From Karalla daura (Eukaryota > Chordata > Actinopteri > Chaetodontiformes > Leiognathidae), in the NCBI GenBank assembly GCA_029224185.1, contig CM055197.1:21744283-21808282 (forward strand): a stretch of 64,000 nucleotides of DNA. Reading direction: 5' to 3'. This document shows positions 11,631-26,082 of this stretch, piece by piece. The number at the start of each line of letters is the position of its first letter. Position 1 is the first letter of the stretch. A program made the translations under genes and the position numbers. The notes under the pieces were generated by a model that ran no database searches, was not told where the DNA came from, and was given only the letters and a program-made list of their open reading frames with translations.

Positions 11631-13839
11631 TGGCCAGTGGGGTCATTGCCTCGAACCAATAGACACATGTCTGTGGTGCACAAGGCACACCCTGCTGCCT
11701 CTCCAGATGATGTGATTAGGGTAAAGGTCATTAGTTCAGCCTCATTGCTTATTGTCCAAACAAAGATGTCCAGGACTAATGGAGGCTACTTAATATTTGC
11801 CACGGAAGATGAGCAACATTCTTTTTTAATTTGAATTATGCCATTTCCTGGAACGTCTTTACTCACATTTAAATAATTGCATGTCAGCCACTTGTAAAGT
11901 TTCAGCAATGATGAGAAAAGCAGTGGGTCAAAGGGCTCCTTCCTATTTCAACTCATCAAAAAGCACAAATAACTCAACGCTTAGGACCAACAGCTTTTGG
12001 TCACCTTTGTTTGCCATTATGTTAACTGCCTTGATGAACATTGATTCCTTATCTTTATCTCTGCTTCTGGCAATATGACCTCATTTCATTGCCTCAAGAA
12101 TTTGCCAATGTATCTTGAGCCCAAATTTTCCCCATTGCTTTTGGTGAGCACTTCACCGTGACATAGTTAGTATGGACCGTATTGAAACCTGTCCCCAAAT
12201 GGATTATTCCTATCTCCTAAGTAGGATGGATTTTATGGTGCTTGCCTGATCACTATCTGAAACCCACTAATCGTTTGCATGTGTGGACGCACGAGTGTGT
12301 GTGTATGTGTATACCCTGCTGCCTTGATGTTGCCATTGAAGTGTCCCTGGCGTTGTACTTATTGGAGTTCCCTGATGTTAGATATTGGAATATTGATCCA
12401 GGAGAATGTTTAGCTTTCACTCTTCTCTGGTTTCATTTATATGCTCACACAGCTGACACCCGCTTCACACAGCAGTACAAGCTGCAGATGTGGCAGTACA
12501 TGAGGGACCTAGATCAAATCAAACTCTCAATCAATGGTGGAGGGGGAAAAAATCTGAGTAAAAGATTTAGGTTTCAGAGGGATTTCACACACATCTTGCA
12601 TATCTGATGGGAGGTTGCTGCTAGATTGTGTTAACATAAATCGATTGAATAAGAAGTCTTTGAAAATGACCAATTAAGATCATAATTGAATTATATAAAA
12701 TTTTCATTTTGTAGCAGAAGGGTAGACTTTGGAGTCCACTGTAGTCAGTGAAAATGTTTGTTGACAACACTAAAGACTAGGGATGTAGCAGTATTGGTAA
12801 TATCGGAATTCGCGATAACAAAAGGAAAGACAAATAGGAAAAATGTACCTCTGAAGCTACCGTTTCTTTTACTTTTGCTACTTCTTTGGCAAACATTGTT
12901 ATGTGAGTTCTATTGGAACTCTGATTACTGCTCGAGTTTTTACATCGCTGCTCAGGACACACACACACTCGAGTCCGTCCACAACAGACCCATGCAGTCA
13001 TCACCACTTAACAGGCAGTTGATGACTTCAAAAGGAAAATAGCAAGCAGCAACAGCCTCCACATTTCAGAGTCACCGGCTGAGTGTGTCTCCCTTTAACA
13101 ACAGTTGCATTACAGCACAATGTCGGTTTCCTATTAAATACTTTCTCCCAATTGCCCATTATTCCCCCCTATAAAACCACTGCAGACTGCATCAGAGGGT
13201 GGTTTTATCCACCAATCATCCCACGTCCCTTTGTTTCGGAAAACATGTTTCAACTAAATGCAAGCAAGAGTGCTGGGAGAGAGAAGGAGAGAGAGGGAAT
13301 AAGAAGGGGGGGGGGGGTAATTTAATGAAGTGAAACGTTTGATGTAAATAAAAAGCAGGCTGGTCGTGGGTGAGAGGCTGGGGCTAATGGACTTTGTTAG
13401 ATGGTAGGTGTGGAGCTCCTGATCTTTGAAAAACACACGTAAAAAAAGTGAACTCCTCATAAATGATGCCAAGAAAACCCTCCCAGCCTCCATTTGCTGG
13501 AACCCTCGCCTGGGGCATTCACATCAATGGTGGGACTTATTAAACAATGACAGCAAGGTAAAAAGCACTGCAGAGAGATTTTGTACACATGTATATATGT
13601 GTTTTACATTCCTTTATATTCTGTACCTTAAAAACAATGGTATGCTGTTATAAAGATGTAGGAATAGGACAGGTTAGAGCTTGTAGTGGGGGATGAGTAG
13701 TGGAGAGAAATAGAAGGGGGAATAAAAGAAAGGAATAAAAGGATAGACAAGAATAGTTAAGTTAAAAAGAAGGGCAGGGAACAAGAAAAGCAAAGAAATG
13801 AGAACACACGATTATGAAGGTTAAACAATGGTGGTGGTC

Positions 13840-14110
13840 ATTACGCTTCACTTTCTATGAGAAGGAGGAGAGAAATCACCCTCCATTTATAATTCATATC
13901 CTCAATTACCACTAATAAAGTGGCATGAATGGGGCCAGCCCAGGGAATGGTGCAGGCACAATTACATGTAGTATAGCCTGGCATTAACATTTTCTATTTG
14001 AACATTTTTCAGCCTCAATTTCTCTTGGAGTTAATAAGAGCGATGATCCCTCCTTGACTTTTTCATGAAATTATTGTATGGTTATAATATTCCAATCTAT
14101 TAGCCCCCCT
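13840..14110. promoter_or_regulatory. Candidate conserved enhancer-like block
   Basis: Unique AT-rich sequence free of simple repeats, with several TAAT/ATTA homeodomain cores (for example CATTTATAATTCAT, CAATTACCACTAATAAAG and GTTAATAAGAG) and an ACAATGG SOX-like word. This resembles developmental enhancers in introns of vertebrate genes, but no conservation data are available here. Confidence 0.25.
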
Positions 14111-14649
14111 TCCCTATAATGTATTCTACCATTTAATAGCCTGACCTAGCTGGATAGAGGGATGAGTAGCGAGAGAGAGGGAGAGAGAGAAAGGCAGAGA
14201 ACATGACATTGATGAGAGGAGTAGGTCCTGTAGTTTTGACCCCAGAGGGGGTGAGACAAAGGTCTGATATATCTGCACAGTGTTTGAATTGAGGTCTTTC
14301 ATGGGGTCATGCCCATAATCTGAAAAGCCTTCTGCGGAAGTGTTGCTTTTATTACAGTCATGTTGAGGAACCAGCCTGATACTTTGCTGATACTGGATTC
14401 AAGTACAATGTAATATATTGCATTGCATGTACAGGGGATGTAAACATGCAGCAGGTGAAACACCTCACTCACTATTAGATGTCCTTTCACCCAAGCTCAC
14501 CACTACTTAAATATTCTGATGGATACAGGACTTAAACAATGGAAACAATGTTCCAGCTGAAGTTAAAGCTTCACAGGGCAGAAAAGTACACTGGCAGTTT
14601 ATATTGCATCTTAATCACAAATGTCTGCTGTGGAACTTTAACTGGTAGG

Positions 14650-15020
14650 TACTACGACCAAGGCAATTTGCCATTCCCAGGACTGTGTGCACAGCTGTGT
14701 GTACTTCCTGAGGAGGTTGGCCTCCTTCAACATCTACTCAAAGCTCCTTCACGTTCGACCAGTCCAACGTGTCCATTGTGCCTTTCTACGTTGTGGTGTT
14801 CTGGGGTGGCAGTGTAAAGAAAAAGGACATCAAGACGCTGGACAGAATCATCCGAAGAGCTGGCTCCATCATCGGTCAGAGCCTGGAATCTGTGGAGACT
14901 GTACTGGAAGAGAAGAGTATATCCAGGCTCAGAGTGATTTTGCAGAATGCCAGCCACCCCCTGCACACAGCCTTCCAACAGCAGAGGAGCTCCTTCAGTG
15001 GGAGACGCTGTCACTGAACT
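14650..15020 (+). mobile_element. Decayed LINE (non-LTR retrotransposon) 3' end, reverse-transcriptase C-terminus
   Basis: Two overlapping frames show the typical C-terminal end of fish L2/CR1/Rex1-type polymerase proteins. One frame reads FLRRLASFNIYSKLL near 14700-14750. The second reads VFWGGSVKKKDIKTLDRIIR near 14800-14855 and then HPLHTAFQQQRSSFSGR, ending at a stop near 15015. The two parts are in different frames, so there is at least one frameshift around 14750-14800. The upstream catalytic domain is absent. It is a dead fragment. The clade is inferred from the motif style only. Confidence 0.75.
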
Positions 15021-18000
15021 CCTTGTGTTGTGTTGTTACTCACAAACCTTCTAGTTAGTGATGATGATGGTGGTGATGATGATGTTCCCACCTCCTCTGT
15101 CAATCTTTCCTGAGCCTTGTGCTAAGATAACTTATCTACCTCAATAACTATCTCAATCTACCTCAGGTGCCATAGCAGGTGCCACAATCTACCACTACTA
15201 ACTTTCTACTCTTGAAGGTTTTGTCCCACTGCCTCCCTAATCAACATGTGTAACACGAACATCTGTGAGCTACGGATATGGCAGTATCGCTGTCTGTTTT
15301 AACTGTGCTGGAAACATTTACGATGCTTCAAGAATGAAACATCTAATTAACTGTTGTTGTTGAGATGATATTTCTGTAGGATGCTCTGTTGCTCATAGAA
15401 ATTCTGTAAGCTCAGTGTGATCAAACCCAGAAATAACGCAATCAAAGGTGCAGTGCTGTGCCCCAGAGTCATGTTAGCAGTTGCTACTGACATCAGTGTG
15501 GAGCCACATCCCTGCTCCTCTAGGCCTTCTTGCCTAACAAAATTACTTGCTTACTTGCCCTCCTTTCCTGCTCTTTCACTCTCCTGCCATCTCTTTTTCA
15601 TCCTCTCCCATAAAATGGCAAAAGCATTCAGAAAACCCGCCTTCCTCTTTTATGTAAAATAATTAAGTGTTCTGAGCTCATAAAACACTTCAGGATTGAC
15701 AGTTTGGTGATAAGATATCCTAAGTGTAGACACAAGCCATTAAGGTCGAGCTACTAAATCTATCCTTAGACCATGTGGTGAGACAGCTTGTCTTAGTGCA
15801 TACATCTCTGCTACAGGAATTTCTAAGACAGACTCTGGATGTTTCACACACTGAAACATACACTGGTAGAGAGAAGCAGACAGACTGAAAAAGACACTGT
15901 CAGTAACTATCTCTTCTCACACTTACACACAAAAATCATGCACGCGCGCACACACACACGCATACACACACACACACACACTCACACACACACCATGTGG
16001 CTAGCTGAGAGCCAGCTGTTCCTTTCCACTTCACATCACTATGGGCTAACGACTGCTAATCCCCCATAGCTTTTCCCTCAAAGGAACTAAGGCACCAGCC
16101 ATGATCTAACTCCTATTGAATTCCAATTACCCTCCACCGGGATTTCACAATAAGAGTGCACCCCTCTTTTCACCACCACCTTCTCCACTAACACCAGCCT
16201 TACTTCTCACATGGGCCCAAATGTCACAATAGTCCTTTTTACAATCCCGGGCAACCCTGGGCCTCTGCCATCAGGATGACCCATCTTTATGCCAGTTTTG
16301 ATTTTTTTTTTTTTTTTTAAGAACCAAAAACGGCAGCATGATGCCACTCTGTTGGGATAATGTTGGTAATCAGGAACCAAAAGGAATGTGATGCACAGAT
16401 TAGAATAGATTAGCATCAGCCATTATATTTTGCCTCTATCCCCAGTGAGCAACAGGAGATTTTGAGTAGAGAAAAGTTTTTTAGTCCAGAAATGTTTTGG
16501 AAGCACATGTATTTTTAAACTAAACATAATAAAAAGTGAATAGTAATGTTGCACTCGTTTTACCCACATGACATCTCAGAAATTGAAAAACTCTCAGCAA
16601 TGCACCCCTTCACTCTACATTCATATGTTAAAGGCAGTATGGTGAGGAGGAGGAACATTCCTGCCTTGAACAGCCTGTGTAAAAGAGGCTAATAAGAGCC
16701 ACCCACACACACGCAGCCCCGAGTCACAATAAAATCAGGAACACATGTACGTTGTTATATTATAGTTATTTATTTTTATGATTTAAATTTGATTATATTT
16801 AGGTGCTTTTGCAGAATGTTCTCCATCATCGACCACTGATAGTGCTTCCCCCACTGGGGCTAAGCTGGAGTAAAAGAGGGCACTAGAGTACACTACTGTA
16901 TTTTTCCCCCACATAGCAACAGTTGCATCCTTGACTGAACTTGCCCACCCCTTTTCTTTTTAGCCTGGCAGGTTTGCTCCTCTCTACCATGCAGGGTCCC
17001 TTGTAAAAGAGCAGCTTCAATGAATGGAGGCCCAGCAGGGAGCCGGGCAGGCGTCCACTTCCAAACACTCCCCTCCCTGCAAGTACACACACACGCTCCC
17101 TTGCCTCTACATTCTCCTCTCCATCTGCACTTCTGCTCTTTTTTTTAAGGCATACATCAGGAACAATTATTCACTGGACAAAATCACTAACAAATAAGCC
17201 TTTTTCCCACTCAAACAATAACAGAACATTATATTTCATGGTTAGAAAGCATGTACATTCTGTATTGCCTATAATTAGCAATAACTATGAATAACTATAA
17301 TAAAATGCAACAGTTCCAAAAACTAAAGGATTTGTAGTGGTACAAGTCTTTCTCTGCACCCCTCATTTTCTCCCCCCTTTTCACCCCAACATATCTGGTT
17401 TGAGTTTACCTCAAGAAGAATTCCAGTCTCTCTGAGAACAACACTGTGCTGTAAAACAATGGACGGTCCTGGGCTGCACTACATGGACGGAGGGCAGTGG
17501 GATGCCTGGTGAAGTCAGACAGAAAATGCTGCTATGGTTACAGTGGGTGGGCTAGGTTGAAGAGGGTTAACCATGCTGGAAAAGAGAAATGCAAGTCCGA
17601 GTGAAACTCACGTTTTAGCCTGATAGTAAAATACTAAATGATAATATTCCAGCGTTATGGTTTCATTGCCAAAGGCAATTAGACATGCAGACCTCCAACC
17701 ATCTGATCCTGTGACAACCTCAACTCTCCCCAGGTGCTGCAGTGGATTGGATGCAGAGACCAAAGATTCTCCTGAGATCTAGTTGATGGAAAATGACGAG
17801 AACATCAAATTGTACTTGTGACTTGTCATCGCTCAAGATACTCTGTGTGATTTGAATCATGAAACAAAGTAACTTAAAACAGTAATGGTTCATTATCAAT
17901 CACCCTACACACAGATTAACTCAGCAGCAGCAGCTGGGAACCATAGGGTTAATGGCGGTTCAGTGCTTACAAATATTGCACCAAACAGGTAATGGACCAA

Positions 18001-19537
18001 TTCAATGTGACCCTTATCAGTAGTGCTAATGACTCTCTGACTGTTGAATGAAACAACAGAAAACAGGACCACTATTAAACCAGTAAAACCATCACGTACA
18101 CGCAGCCATGTGCCTGTGGGACTGTGATAGAGGCAAAAGGTGAAAGCAACTTTGTGTGGCACTCTAAAAGTGGTATTGGCTCTCCCATTTTTTCCCCTTC
18201 TTTAAATGTCCTCATTCCCACTTAAACGTCTTTCTCTACTTTTAGATTATTACGGTATAATGGAGAGATGGAGTCATGGCATAGTTTATTACCACACACA
18301 CATCCACATATACACAAAGACTCACTAAGGCAAACTCACATCCAAATAGCCCCAAGGACGCAGGGAAACTTAGCAACAGTACTGGTCCAAATAGGATGAT
18401 TAAATTTGCGTTTCCAGGCCCAGACAGTGGGCTGGGTTTTGACCTTCTGGAACTGAACATGACTCAAAGGCTGTTTGCAGTACAACTAAATAGGTATAAG
18501 TTCAGTGGACATTTCAAATGCACTTGAAAGATATGCAACCAGGGCAGCTTGAAAATGAAAAGTTATTAAAAGGGACGTTTGTCCTGTCACTTCCTCTTCC
18601 GTCCACCATTCCCTGTTCCTTCCTTTATATTCACTTCACTTCCTCTTCATTTAGTTTAACTATCCTTTCCCCACTTTTTTTTGTTTTGTTGAGTCACATC
18701 AATAGTAAGCATTGTAATAAGACTTTTTTCAGTTTGTTATATATTTGCTCAACCTTTTACACGGACACATTCTGAAGGCTGTGTGCTATGTACTGATTGA
18801 GAGAAAATGTTATCTGTAATGATTTAACTCCACTTTTCCTTTGTTGTACTAATACAAAACATCATTTTCATTTCTTAAAAGTGCAAAATTTGGAAACAGC
18901 AACTACTCTTGACAGACACGGGGAGCGGGACAGGCATTTTCACAAAGGAAATTAAGACCTTAAGCTCTCCAGCTAGAAGAGTTTTGTTGTTGATGTTTTT
19001 CTCCCCGCTCAGTATTCATGGTAGTATATCATGGCTTTACAAGACTGCCTGTGCTGTCCAGCTGTTAAACAAGGCTAAGAGACAAGTAGAAATGGGAGGT
19101 GATCTCAGAACAATCGCAGTTATACAGGAAAGCAAGGAGATTCTGCCAGCCCTACACTCCAATGCAGAGTAGAGTGAGCCCTAAATGTCACAGCAAATTG
19201 GACATGAGGCTGTTTTTTCTTGTTATGACTTGAATGGGAAAACATGAGCAAGGTATTATTTGGTTGGTTTTCTTTTTCTTCTGTACATGACTCTGTATAT
19301 GTGTGTGTGCGTGTGTGTTTCCGTGTGTGTGGCGGCCATCTATCCTCTCAGACATGTTTAATAGGGCTTTGGCTGCGTTGACCGGGGGTGTAAATGTGTC
19401 ATACTTTATTAGAAATCCCAAAGAAGAGGGCTAACATTAATCACTGGCTCTTGTTTATGAAAGTCATAAATGTTTCACTGAGTGCTTTATTGTTGGCTGC
19501 CAGATTTGGAGAAGTGTAGTGGGACCTGTGTGTGTCT

Positions 19538-19620
<83 letters not shown>

Positions 19621-20689
19621 CGTGTGCGTGCGTGTGTGTGTGTGTGTGTGCGTGTGTGTGTCTTTGTGTGTATGTGTGTGTGTGTGTGTGTCTGCGTGCG
19701 TGCGTGTGTGTCCAGTCCACCACTGACCACCACCAAACCTATGAGAAAGTATCTCTGAATTGTGTGCCATCCCTCTCATAAGCTTTTTGTCATGTTGTCA
19801 GAAAGTATGACATCACCCTGCCCTTTGACCCACATAGTAAGGAGAGTCCTGATTGGATGATTGGCTTATAGAGGACATCCACATTGACTCCAAACTCAAT
19901 TCTGCTGATGTCAGGAGCTATTACAAATGACGACATCCACATGCTCACTTGGACAGCAGGACAAGGCAGTGTGTGTGTGTGTTGTGAGTGTGTGCATGTG
20001 TGTGAAATTGTGTGTACAATACGTTGGTGTGTACTGACATGCTCAGGGTTATACAGGGCAAATGTCTGAAGCGGGAACATCTCCCAGCTGAAATATCACG
20101 CAAAATGTCAGATTGTGCCACTGTGCAATCCTTTAGATCAATAGTTCATTTGGACATAAAGGCGGCATTCTGTCTGCTGGAGCAACATGCTATATCATGT
20201 GCCAGCCTCTGTCTTAACCACTACAACCTAAGCTGATGACGATGATGACCAGTCATGTCATGTGCCTGCAAAAATGAAAAGACATGCACCCCCATACAGT
20301 AGTTGTGTAGATTTTGTTATACAAAGTAATGCTTATCCTTGTTTGTTGCATTTAAGTCAAATTATGTGTCTTTATTCTCATTTCAGCGGCGATAATAAAA
20401 CACAAAAATAATATTGTACAATTAAGTGTGAAAAAAAAAGTCATGTAAATCTCATTTTTTTCTGCTCTGCTGGTGTACTATGAATCAATCAGTAACTAGA
20501 ACATACATGCAGAAAACAAATCATTTTGAGACAGTACTGTGTCCATTTAACAATTACTGAGGTGTTGGAATTGTATTTTCCACCAATAAGGCTCATCTTG
20601 TATTTATGTAGCGCTGAGGTGTATGTAGCGTGGCTCAGTGCAGGCAAGTCCCATCTGGTTTCTTCACATTTTTGTTGAGTCAGTGTTCC
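15021..20689. other. Non-coding sequence, likely intron (part 4)
   Basis: No exon was recognised. It contains a short GATGATG run near 15060-15084 just after the LINE remnant, (CA)n near 15950-15995, a T-run at about 16302-16318, and a large compound (TG)n array at about 19527-19711. The remainder is unremarkable AT-rich sequence. Confidence 0.6.
19527..19711. repeat. Large compound (TG)n array
   Basis: About 180 bp of TG repeat, with TGCG-type interruptions in the 3' half (from about 19616). The alternating purine-pyrimidine run includes CG steps. The Cys-Val and Thr-His open frames on the two strands are artefacts of it. Confidence 0.97.
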
Positions 20690-21290
20690 TTGGATGGCTA
20701 AGGCAGCTTCAGACGCTCACTTGAAATAGATTATAATGTGCAATAGATCCATAATGTGACTGCCATACTGCTCTGCCGTATGAAGTCATTCATTCTCTGG
20801 TGATTTCTGTGCAATCATCACTGCTCTTTTAGTTCCCAAATCCCCCAGCCTCCCCCACCCGCCCCCCACACACCCCAAAGTGCCAAGTCAAAGCATAAAA
20901 GTCATAACGATACATCGAAAAGACAATGCTTCTCAGCACTTATGTTGGTCATGAAATCACCACAAATCATAAATTCAAAAGAGCTGCGGCGCTCTACCAT
21001 CTCTGTCCCCGCTCTCTTCCTAGTTAAGTGTGGAATAATGTCATCCTAATGATTTTTTTTTCCAGTGTGCCATAACAGCATAATTCAGAGAGGGCATAAT
21101 GATTTTTTATGCCCCTGACATATTGTTTTGCGGCGAATGACATAAAAGCACGGTGACATGTGGCATTTTGGGAAAGGTCAGGCGCTCTGCCTCGGCCGCC
21201 CGTCCATCTTCATAACGTCGCCACTTGTCATATGGAAACTGGCATCACCAATCTTTGTCTGTGGCTTGTCTGCTATCCTCCCTTCCACCC
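20690..21290. promoter_or_regulatory. Candidate conserved regulatory block with GGGCATAA inverted repeat
   Basis: Unique sequence with many developmental factor-like words (ATAGATTATAATG, CATCACTGC, CCTAATGATTT, ACATAAAAGCACGG). It contains a perfect 8-bp inverted repeat, GGGCATAA at 21092-21099 and TTATGCCC at 21107-21114. It lacks simple repeats except a short C-rich run near 20840-20875. The enhancer assignment is inference from composition only. Confidence 0.3.
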
Positions 21291-22454
21291 TGATCCTGCT
21301 GCTTCCCTCTCCTCTCCTTCTTCTTCACTCTCGTCCCCTCCCCTGCTTGTTCCGCTTCTTTTCCCTGTCACTTTCTGTCCCATGTTTTGTTAAGATGAGA
21401 GGCTTTTTTTTTTAACACAGAGAAAATTATCACTGTAGGGAATTGGAAACGAGATTTCAAGCGCTCACACACACGGAGACACACACACATACAAGGCCTG
21501 GGGGTTGCTGCGGGGGTCCAGGGAGCGCATGTCAACGCCAGCTGTGAGGATTGTGCTGACAGAGAGAAGGGCTAATACTAATGTGATAAATACGTCAGCA
21601 CTCACTCCAGGACATTGTGTGTATCCACTTGTGTTTGATGGTTACAGATAAATTCTTCCAGCCAGCTGTGTCTGCCAAGCAGATATTTAGACGGGATTTT
21701 GTTGTAATTCCCTACAAAAAAAATGCCAGTTTGTGGATGTCCAAACCATGAATGATTCAGAGGGAAATTAATTCCTGCAGTTAGAGTGCACTATAAGGAA
21801 AGCAAGCAGACTCCATTCCCACTTAAACTGTTTTATTTTGTAAAATTAGGGAGGAAAAAGGTTTTTGTTTAACAACCCCAAATAGGAAGACAACGTACAA
21901 TGAAGGAGCTGTTCAATCCACTGTAACTTTCAACATTTAAACAAGTCATGGCATGGCTGAATGGTTATAATTCATATTTGATCACATTAAAGATGAGTTT
22001 TGCATCATTTCCATATGTCTATAAACTGACTGACGAAGCAATAGCTATGCAAGCTTAAGGCAACAATAAGAGTAGACCACATTTCCCTGAGCAAAAACCC
22101 GGAAACGCGGTTGGTGGCCCACATAAATAAAACTTAAAACAATTGTTCAAAGCTGAGGATTTTAGAGGAAATTGTATATTTCAATATAGTTTTCAGTTGA
22201 TGCGTCTTACTGTGCCTTATTCTTATTCCACCCGCAGCTTTGCGGCAAGTTAGACATATTCGCGGACCACATGCATGACTCCTATTTGCCACTGGCAATA
22301 TGGCGGCAAGGTTAACATGGGTCTGCAGATTGAGTTTCAGGCTATTTGGTCTATTTTTTGCAACCATGGCAAGCCCTCAAAGGTGGCAAATGTTCTGCCC
22401 TTCGAAAAGTATGGCTCCGATGAGGACCAAACCAATACATACCTGCTCATCCAG

Positions 22455-22490
<36 letters not shown>

Positions 22491-22501
22491 CCCCCCCCCC
22501 C
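22455..22501. repeat. Poly(C) tract
   Basis: 35 consecutive C, one G at 22490, then 11 more C. The minus strand is an almost pure G-run. The neighbouring proline-rich open frame is an artefact. Exact length may be unreliable because homopolymers are error-prone in assembly. Confidence 0.95.
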
Positions 22502-23718
22502 ACTGCTCTGGAATGGCTTTCAGAATCTGATGGCGTCGTTGGCTATCGCTTTTACAGACCCTGATTTCTGAACCTCCTTCTCAAAACAGAGTCACAGGAA
22601 TTGCCACAAAAAGCACTAAAAACTGTAACATAAAAACTGTAAAAACATGTAATGTAGTTGATATTTGGAGAGTCTCTAACTACCAGCATTTTGCGCAGCG
22701 GTCACATGACCATGGCTCTATTACAAAAATTTCGTTGGAAAAACTACAAAATTATGGTTCACTAGTTTTCATATTTTTTTGTACAGAATCTGAGTTAGAA
22801 CAGGTTGCCCTGAATCAGTGTTTTACATGTGTTCTCCTTTTGGAAAATGTGCACCTTTCATAACTTTAATGTCCAATTGTGTTTAATAATTGTGTTTAAT
22901 AATGACAGGTAGAAAACAGTGGAAGTTTTGTACTTGAATAAATGTCAGATACAATAACGGCAATACAGAAATATCAATAATTGTACTGTTGACAGACTAA
23001 AAGAATGATTAATGATTTCAAATGGTTAGGATTAAAGCACATCTAAAAATCAATAACCCTGTTTAAGACAAGAAGCCATTTCATCTTGACAGTCGATGAT
23101 AGCATTCAGATTAAATAGAAGCTACCGATAAATTGCTCTAACCTTTGTCCGCTTATTTAATGATGCCAAGTTACCACAATTTTTGAACCCGTGATATATC
23201 AGGATTAAAAACTGTGAAACACAGCGGATTCAAGATGAACGTTATGGCATAATGCAATCTATATCTGGTCTCTCTCTCCCCACCCTGTCCCCAGGCCTTG
23301 GTCCCTGTCCTCTCTGTTCTCACTTAATCTCCAGACTTGGTCAAACCCTCCTCTGTTATTTCAGCAGGCTGTGGAGGGTGTGGCTGGCCTGCAGTCCACT
23401 GTCCTTTCCACGTCAAATTGACATTTTTCTGAAAACTGTGTCTGAGGGTCTTCAAACAGACCCACCTCCTGCCTCAATCTCTCAACTCGTAGACCTTCTA
23501 TGAGTACAAGCCTGTAATATTCTTTCCCTGCAAAATGCAGAATTTATGTGTGCGTGTGTGATTGTGTGTGTGCCAATTTGCATGTCTGTGTCATAAAGGG
23601 GTGGTCTGTGGACTTGCTGAAAATGACACAGTTCCCTGACGTATAGAGATAATTCATCCTATTGCAAGAAAGGATGTGAGATAGAAACATGCAGATGCAA
23701 CGTTACTTGAGTATTGAA

Positions 23719-23769
<51 letters not shown>

Positions 23770-23920
23770 ATGTGTAGACAGATTGAGCATGTATGTCTGT
23801 TTGTAAGTCGCACGGTGTCATTCAGGGTAAGTGAGGTGTAATTTTTTGGCAGTAATACTCAACACTCTGGCCCTGACAGCTTTAATGGTGATGGCCTTAT
23901 TACAGAGAATACGCTTGGTT

Positions 23921-23989
<69 letters not shown>

Positions 23990-24346
23990 ATGTGGGCGTT
24001 CTTGCCGTGTGTTCATCCAGTAGGAACAAGGTAACACGACTCTGTGGGCCTGCCGTTCATGTTATTTTGGTTTGATTTACAGTCACACACACGCACACAC
24101 ACACACACACACACACCCTCCCACATGCACACATACAGGCCTTCACACCTCCTAACACTTTTCTTTCTCTTCTCTCACCCAGTCACCTTTCCTTCCTGCT
24201 GCCGTCCTCCACCACAATGTTAGTTAATCCCCCTGATCTGTCTCTGTTGTACTCAGGCTGAAAAACTCACTTCCCCTAACTAGACACTGTTACAGGACCA
24301 ACACCTGCTGAGCCGTTGTACTAAAAGAAAAATTGTGTGTGTGTGT

Positions 24347-24380
<34 letters not shown>

Positions 24381-25897
24381 CTGTGTGTGTGGGTGTGTGT
24401 GGTTTTAGGAGAGTTAACGGACAGACTGAAGCTTCATTGCAGCATAAATTCTCAGGCAACCTGGGTTAACCTCTTCCTCTTATTACAAAACTAGGCAAGC
24501 CCCCCTGGCCTTTTTTGTCTTAAATAAATCACACGCATGGTTTTGAAACCGTTCTTTCTCTACACATGTTTGTTTTCATAATGATTACAATTAAATGAGT
24601 GAATTGTGTTTTCAGGTGTATGTGACCCTGAGAACAGTACAACTATCTAGAATAGATGATTCTGTGTGTGTGTGTGTGATTTGCAGTTTAAAGCTAGTTT
24701 ATGCTGCGGGTATTCCTCCCCCAAACAGTGAGAGCACTTTATCCAGAAAGATCCGTCTCTCATTTCAGTGTGTAAATAAACCTGCTGTTGTGTGTTTACC
24801 CTGGATCACCTCACCGGGCCCAACTCTTCTAACTCACTAAATGATCTGTTCCCTTAATAGTTCCTCTAAATAGGCCAGTATGACTAATAAACACTGCCAT
24901 CACTATCCTAAATTATTTTGTGAGGTTAAATGGGTATATTTTGGTTCAATTGATCACTGAGAAGACTGAGGATAACAAGCTTCCTGGATATTACCCTAAA
25001 TGATTTTTATAAGGACAAAATTGTTTTTATTCATCTTCTTATGTTTCACCATGCAGGCCTCCGCATGATTGCCATGCTCAAGATAATTACTTGTAATAAA
25101 GGGTATTGGACTACTATGACTATTTAATTACTATTTCTAAATTACTATGCACATGACACAACAATTATTAAAATGTTTTAAATTAATGTGTTAAACTTAC
25201 ATTTTTTGTCATATGAACAGTTCATGAGTGGTTGTGGTGGAGAACTCAATACAAACATACAACAAATACAACCAGCTACACTTACTAATTATGTCACACA
25301 AAGCAAAGGGATTGGTGCACACCATTAGACAAAAACATATAATTCAATGAATAAATTCAAATGAATGTATTGGTACGCAGTATATGAATGAATTCAATAA
25401 AGAGAGAGTATGCACAAAATGGTATTTTTATTCATCTTGGGGAATAAAAATCTCAATCTAGTGTCCCATTTTCATCTTTTCAGGTCAGTGTGAATAACAT
25501 CACTGTCTGTGAGGCCATTAACACCACCACCATGCTGGGGCTGTGCTAAACAATCAGCTTTCCAGTGCATGAGGATACTTTATAGCCTTTATTCAACAGT
25601 GCTTTGTTGCAAGGAAGAGGCAGGGATCAGTTTATTGTTTGCACTAACCCAACACAGTAGGCCCTTTACAGGTGAGCAGACGACCTGAATGTGAGGAGTC
25701 TGTACAAGAGACAACACAGCCAAGTGCAAGTGTATGTTTGAGGAGAGGCAGAGCATATCTAAGCATAAGCAGGGATATTTGAGTCTGAAAGTAGTGCCCC
25801 TAGAGAAAAACTGAATGTCTTTGTCAGATGCATGAAAAAGCCTCATACTGTTATGCTTAAGGCATAATTTTCATATGTTGTGAGCTTTTCAATACGA

Positions 25898-26082
<185 letters not shown>

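Larger units (their letters stand above)
10221..14649. other. Non-coding sequence, likely intron (part 3)
   Basis: No exon was recognised. There is a short run of CTAGG-type near-repeats around 11300-11335, an 18-bp perfect palindrome at 11613-11630, a G-run near 13308-13317, and a unique, motif-rich stretch at 13840-14110. The sequence around 12778-12820 (GGATGTAGCAGTATTGGTAA) resembles ends of dispersed fish repeats, but I could not define boundaries. Confidence 0.55.
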
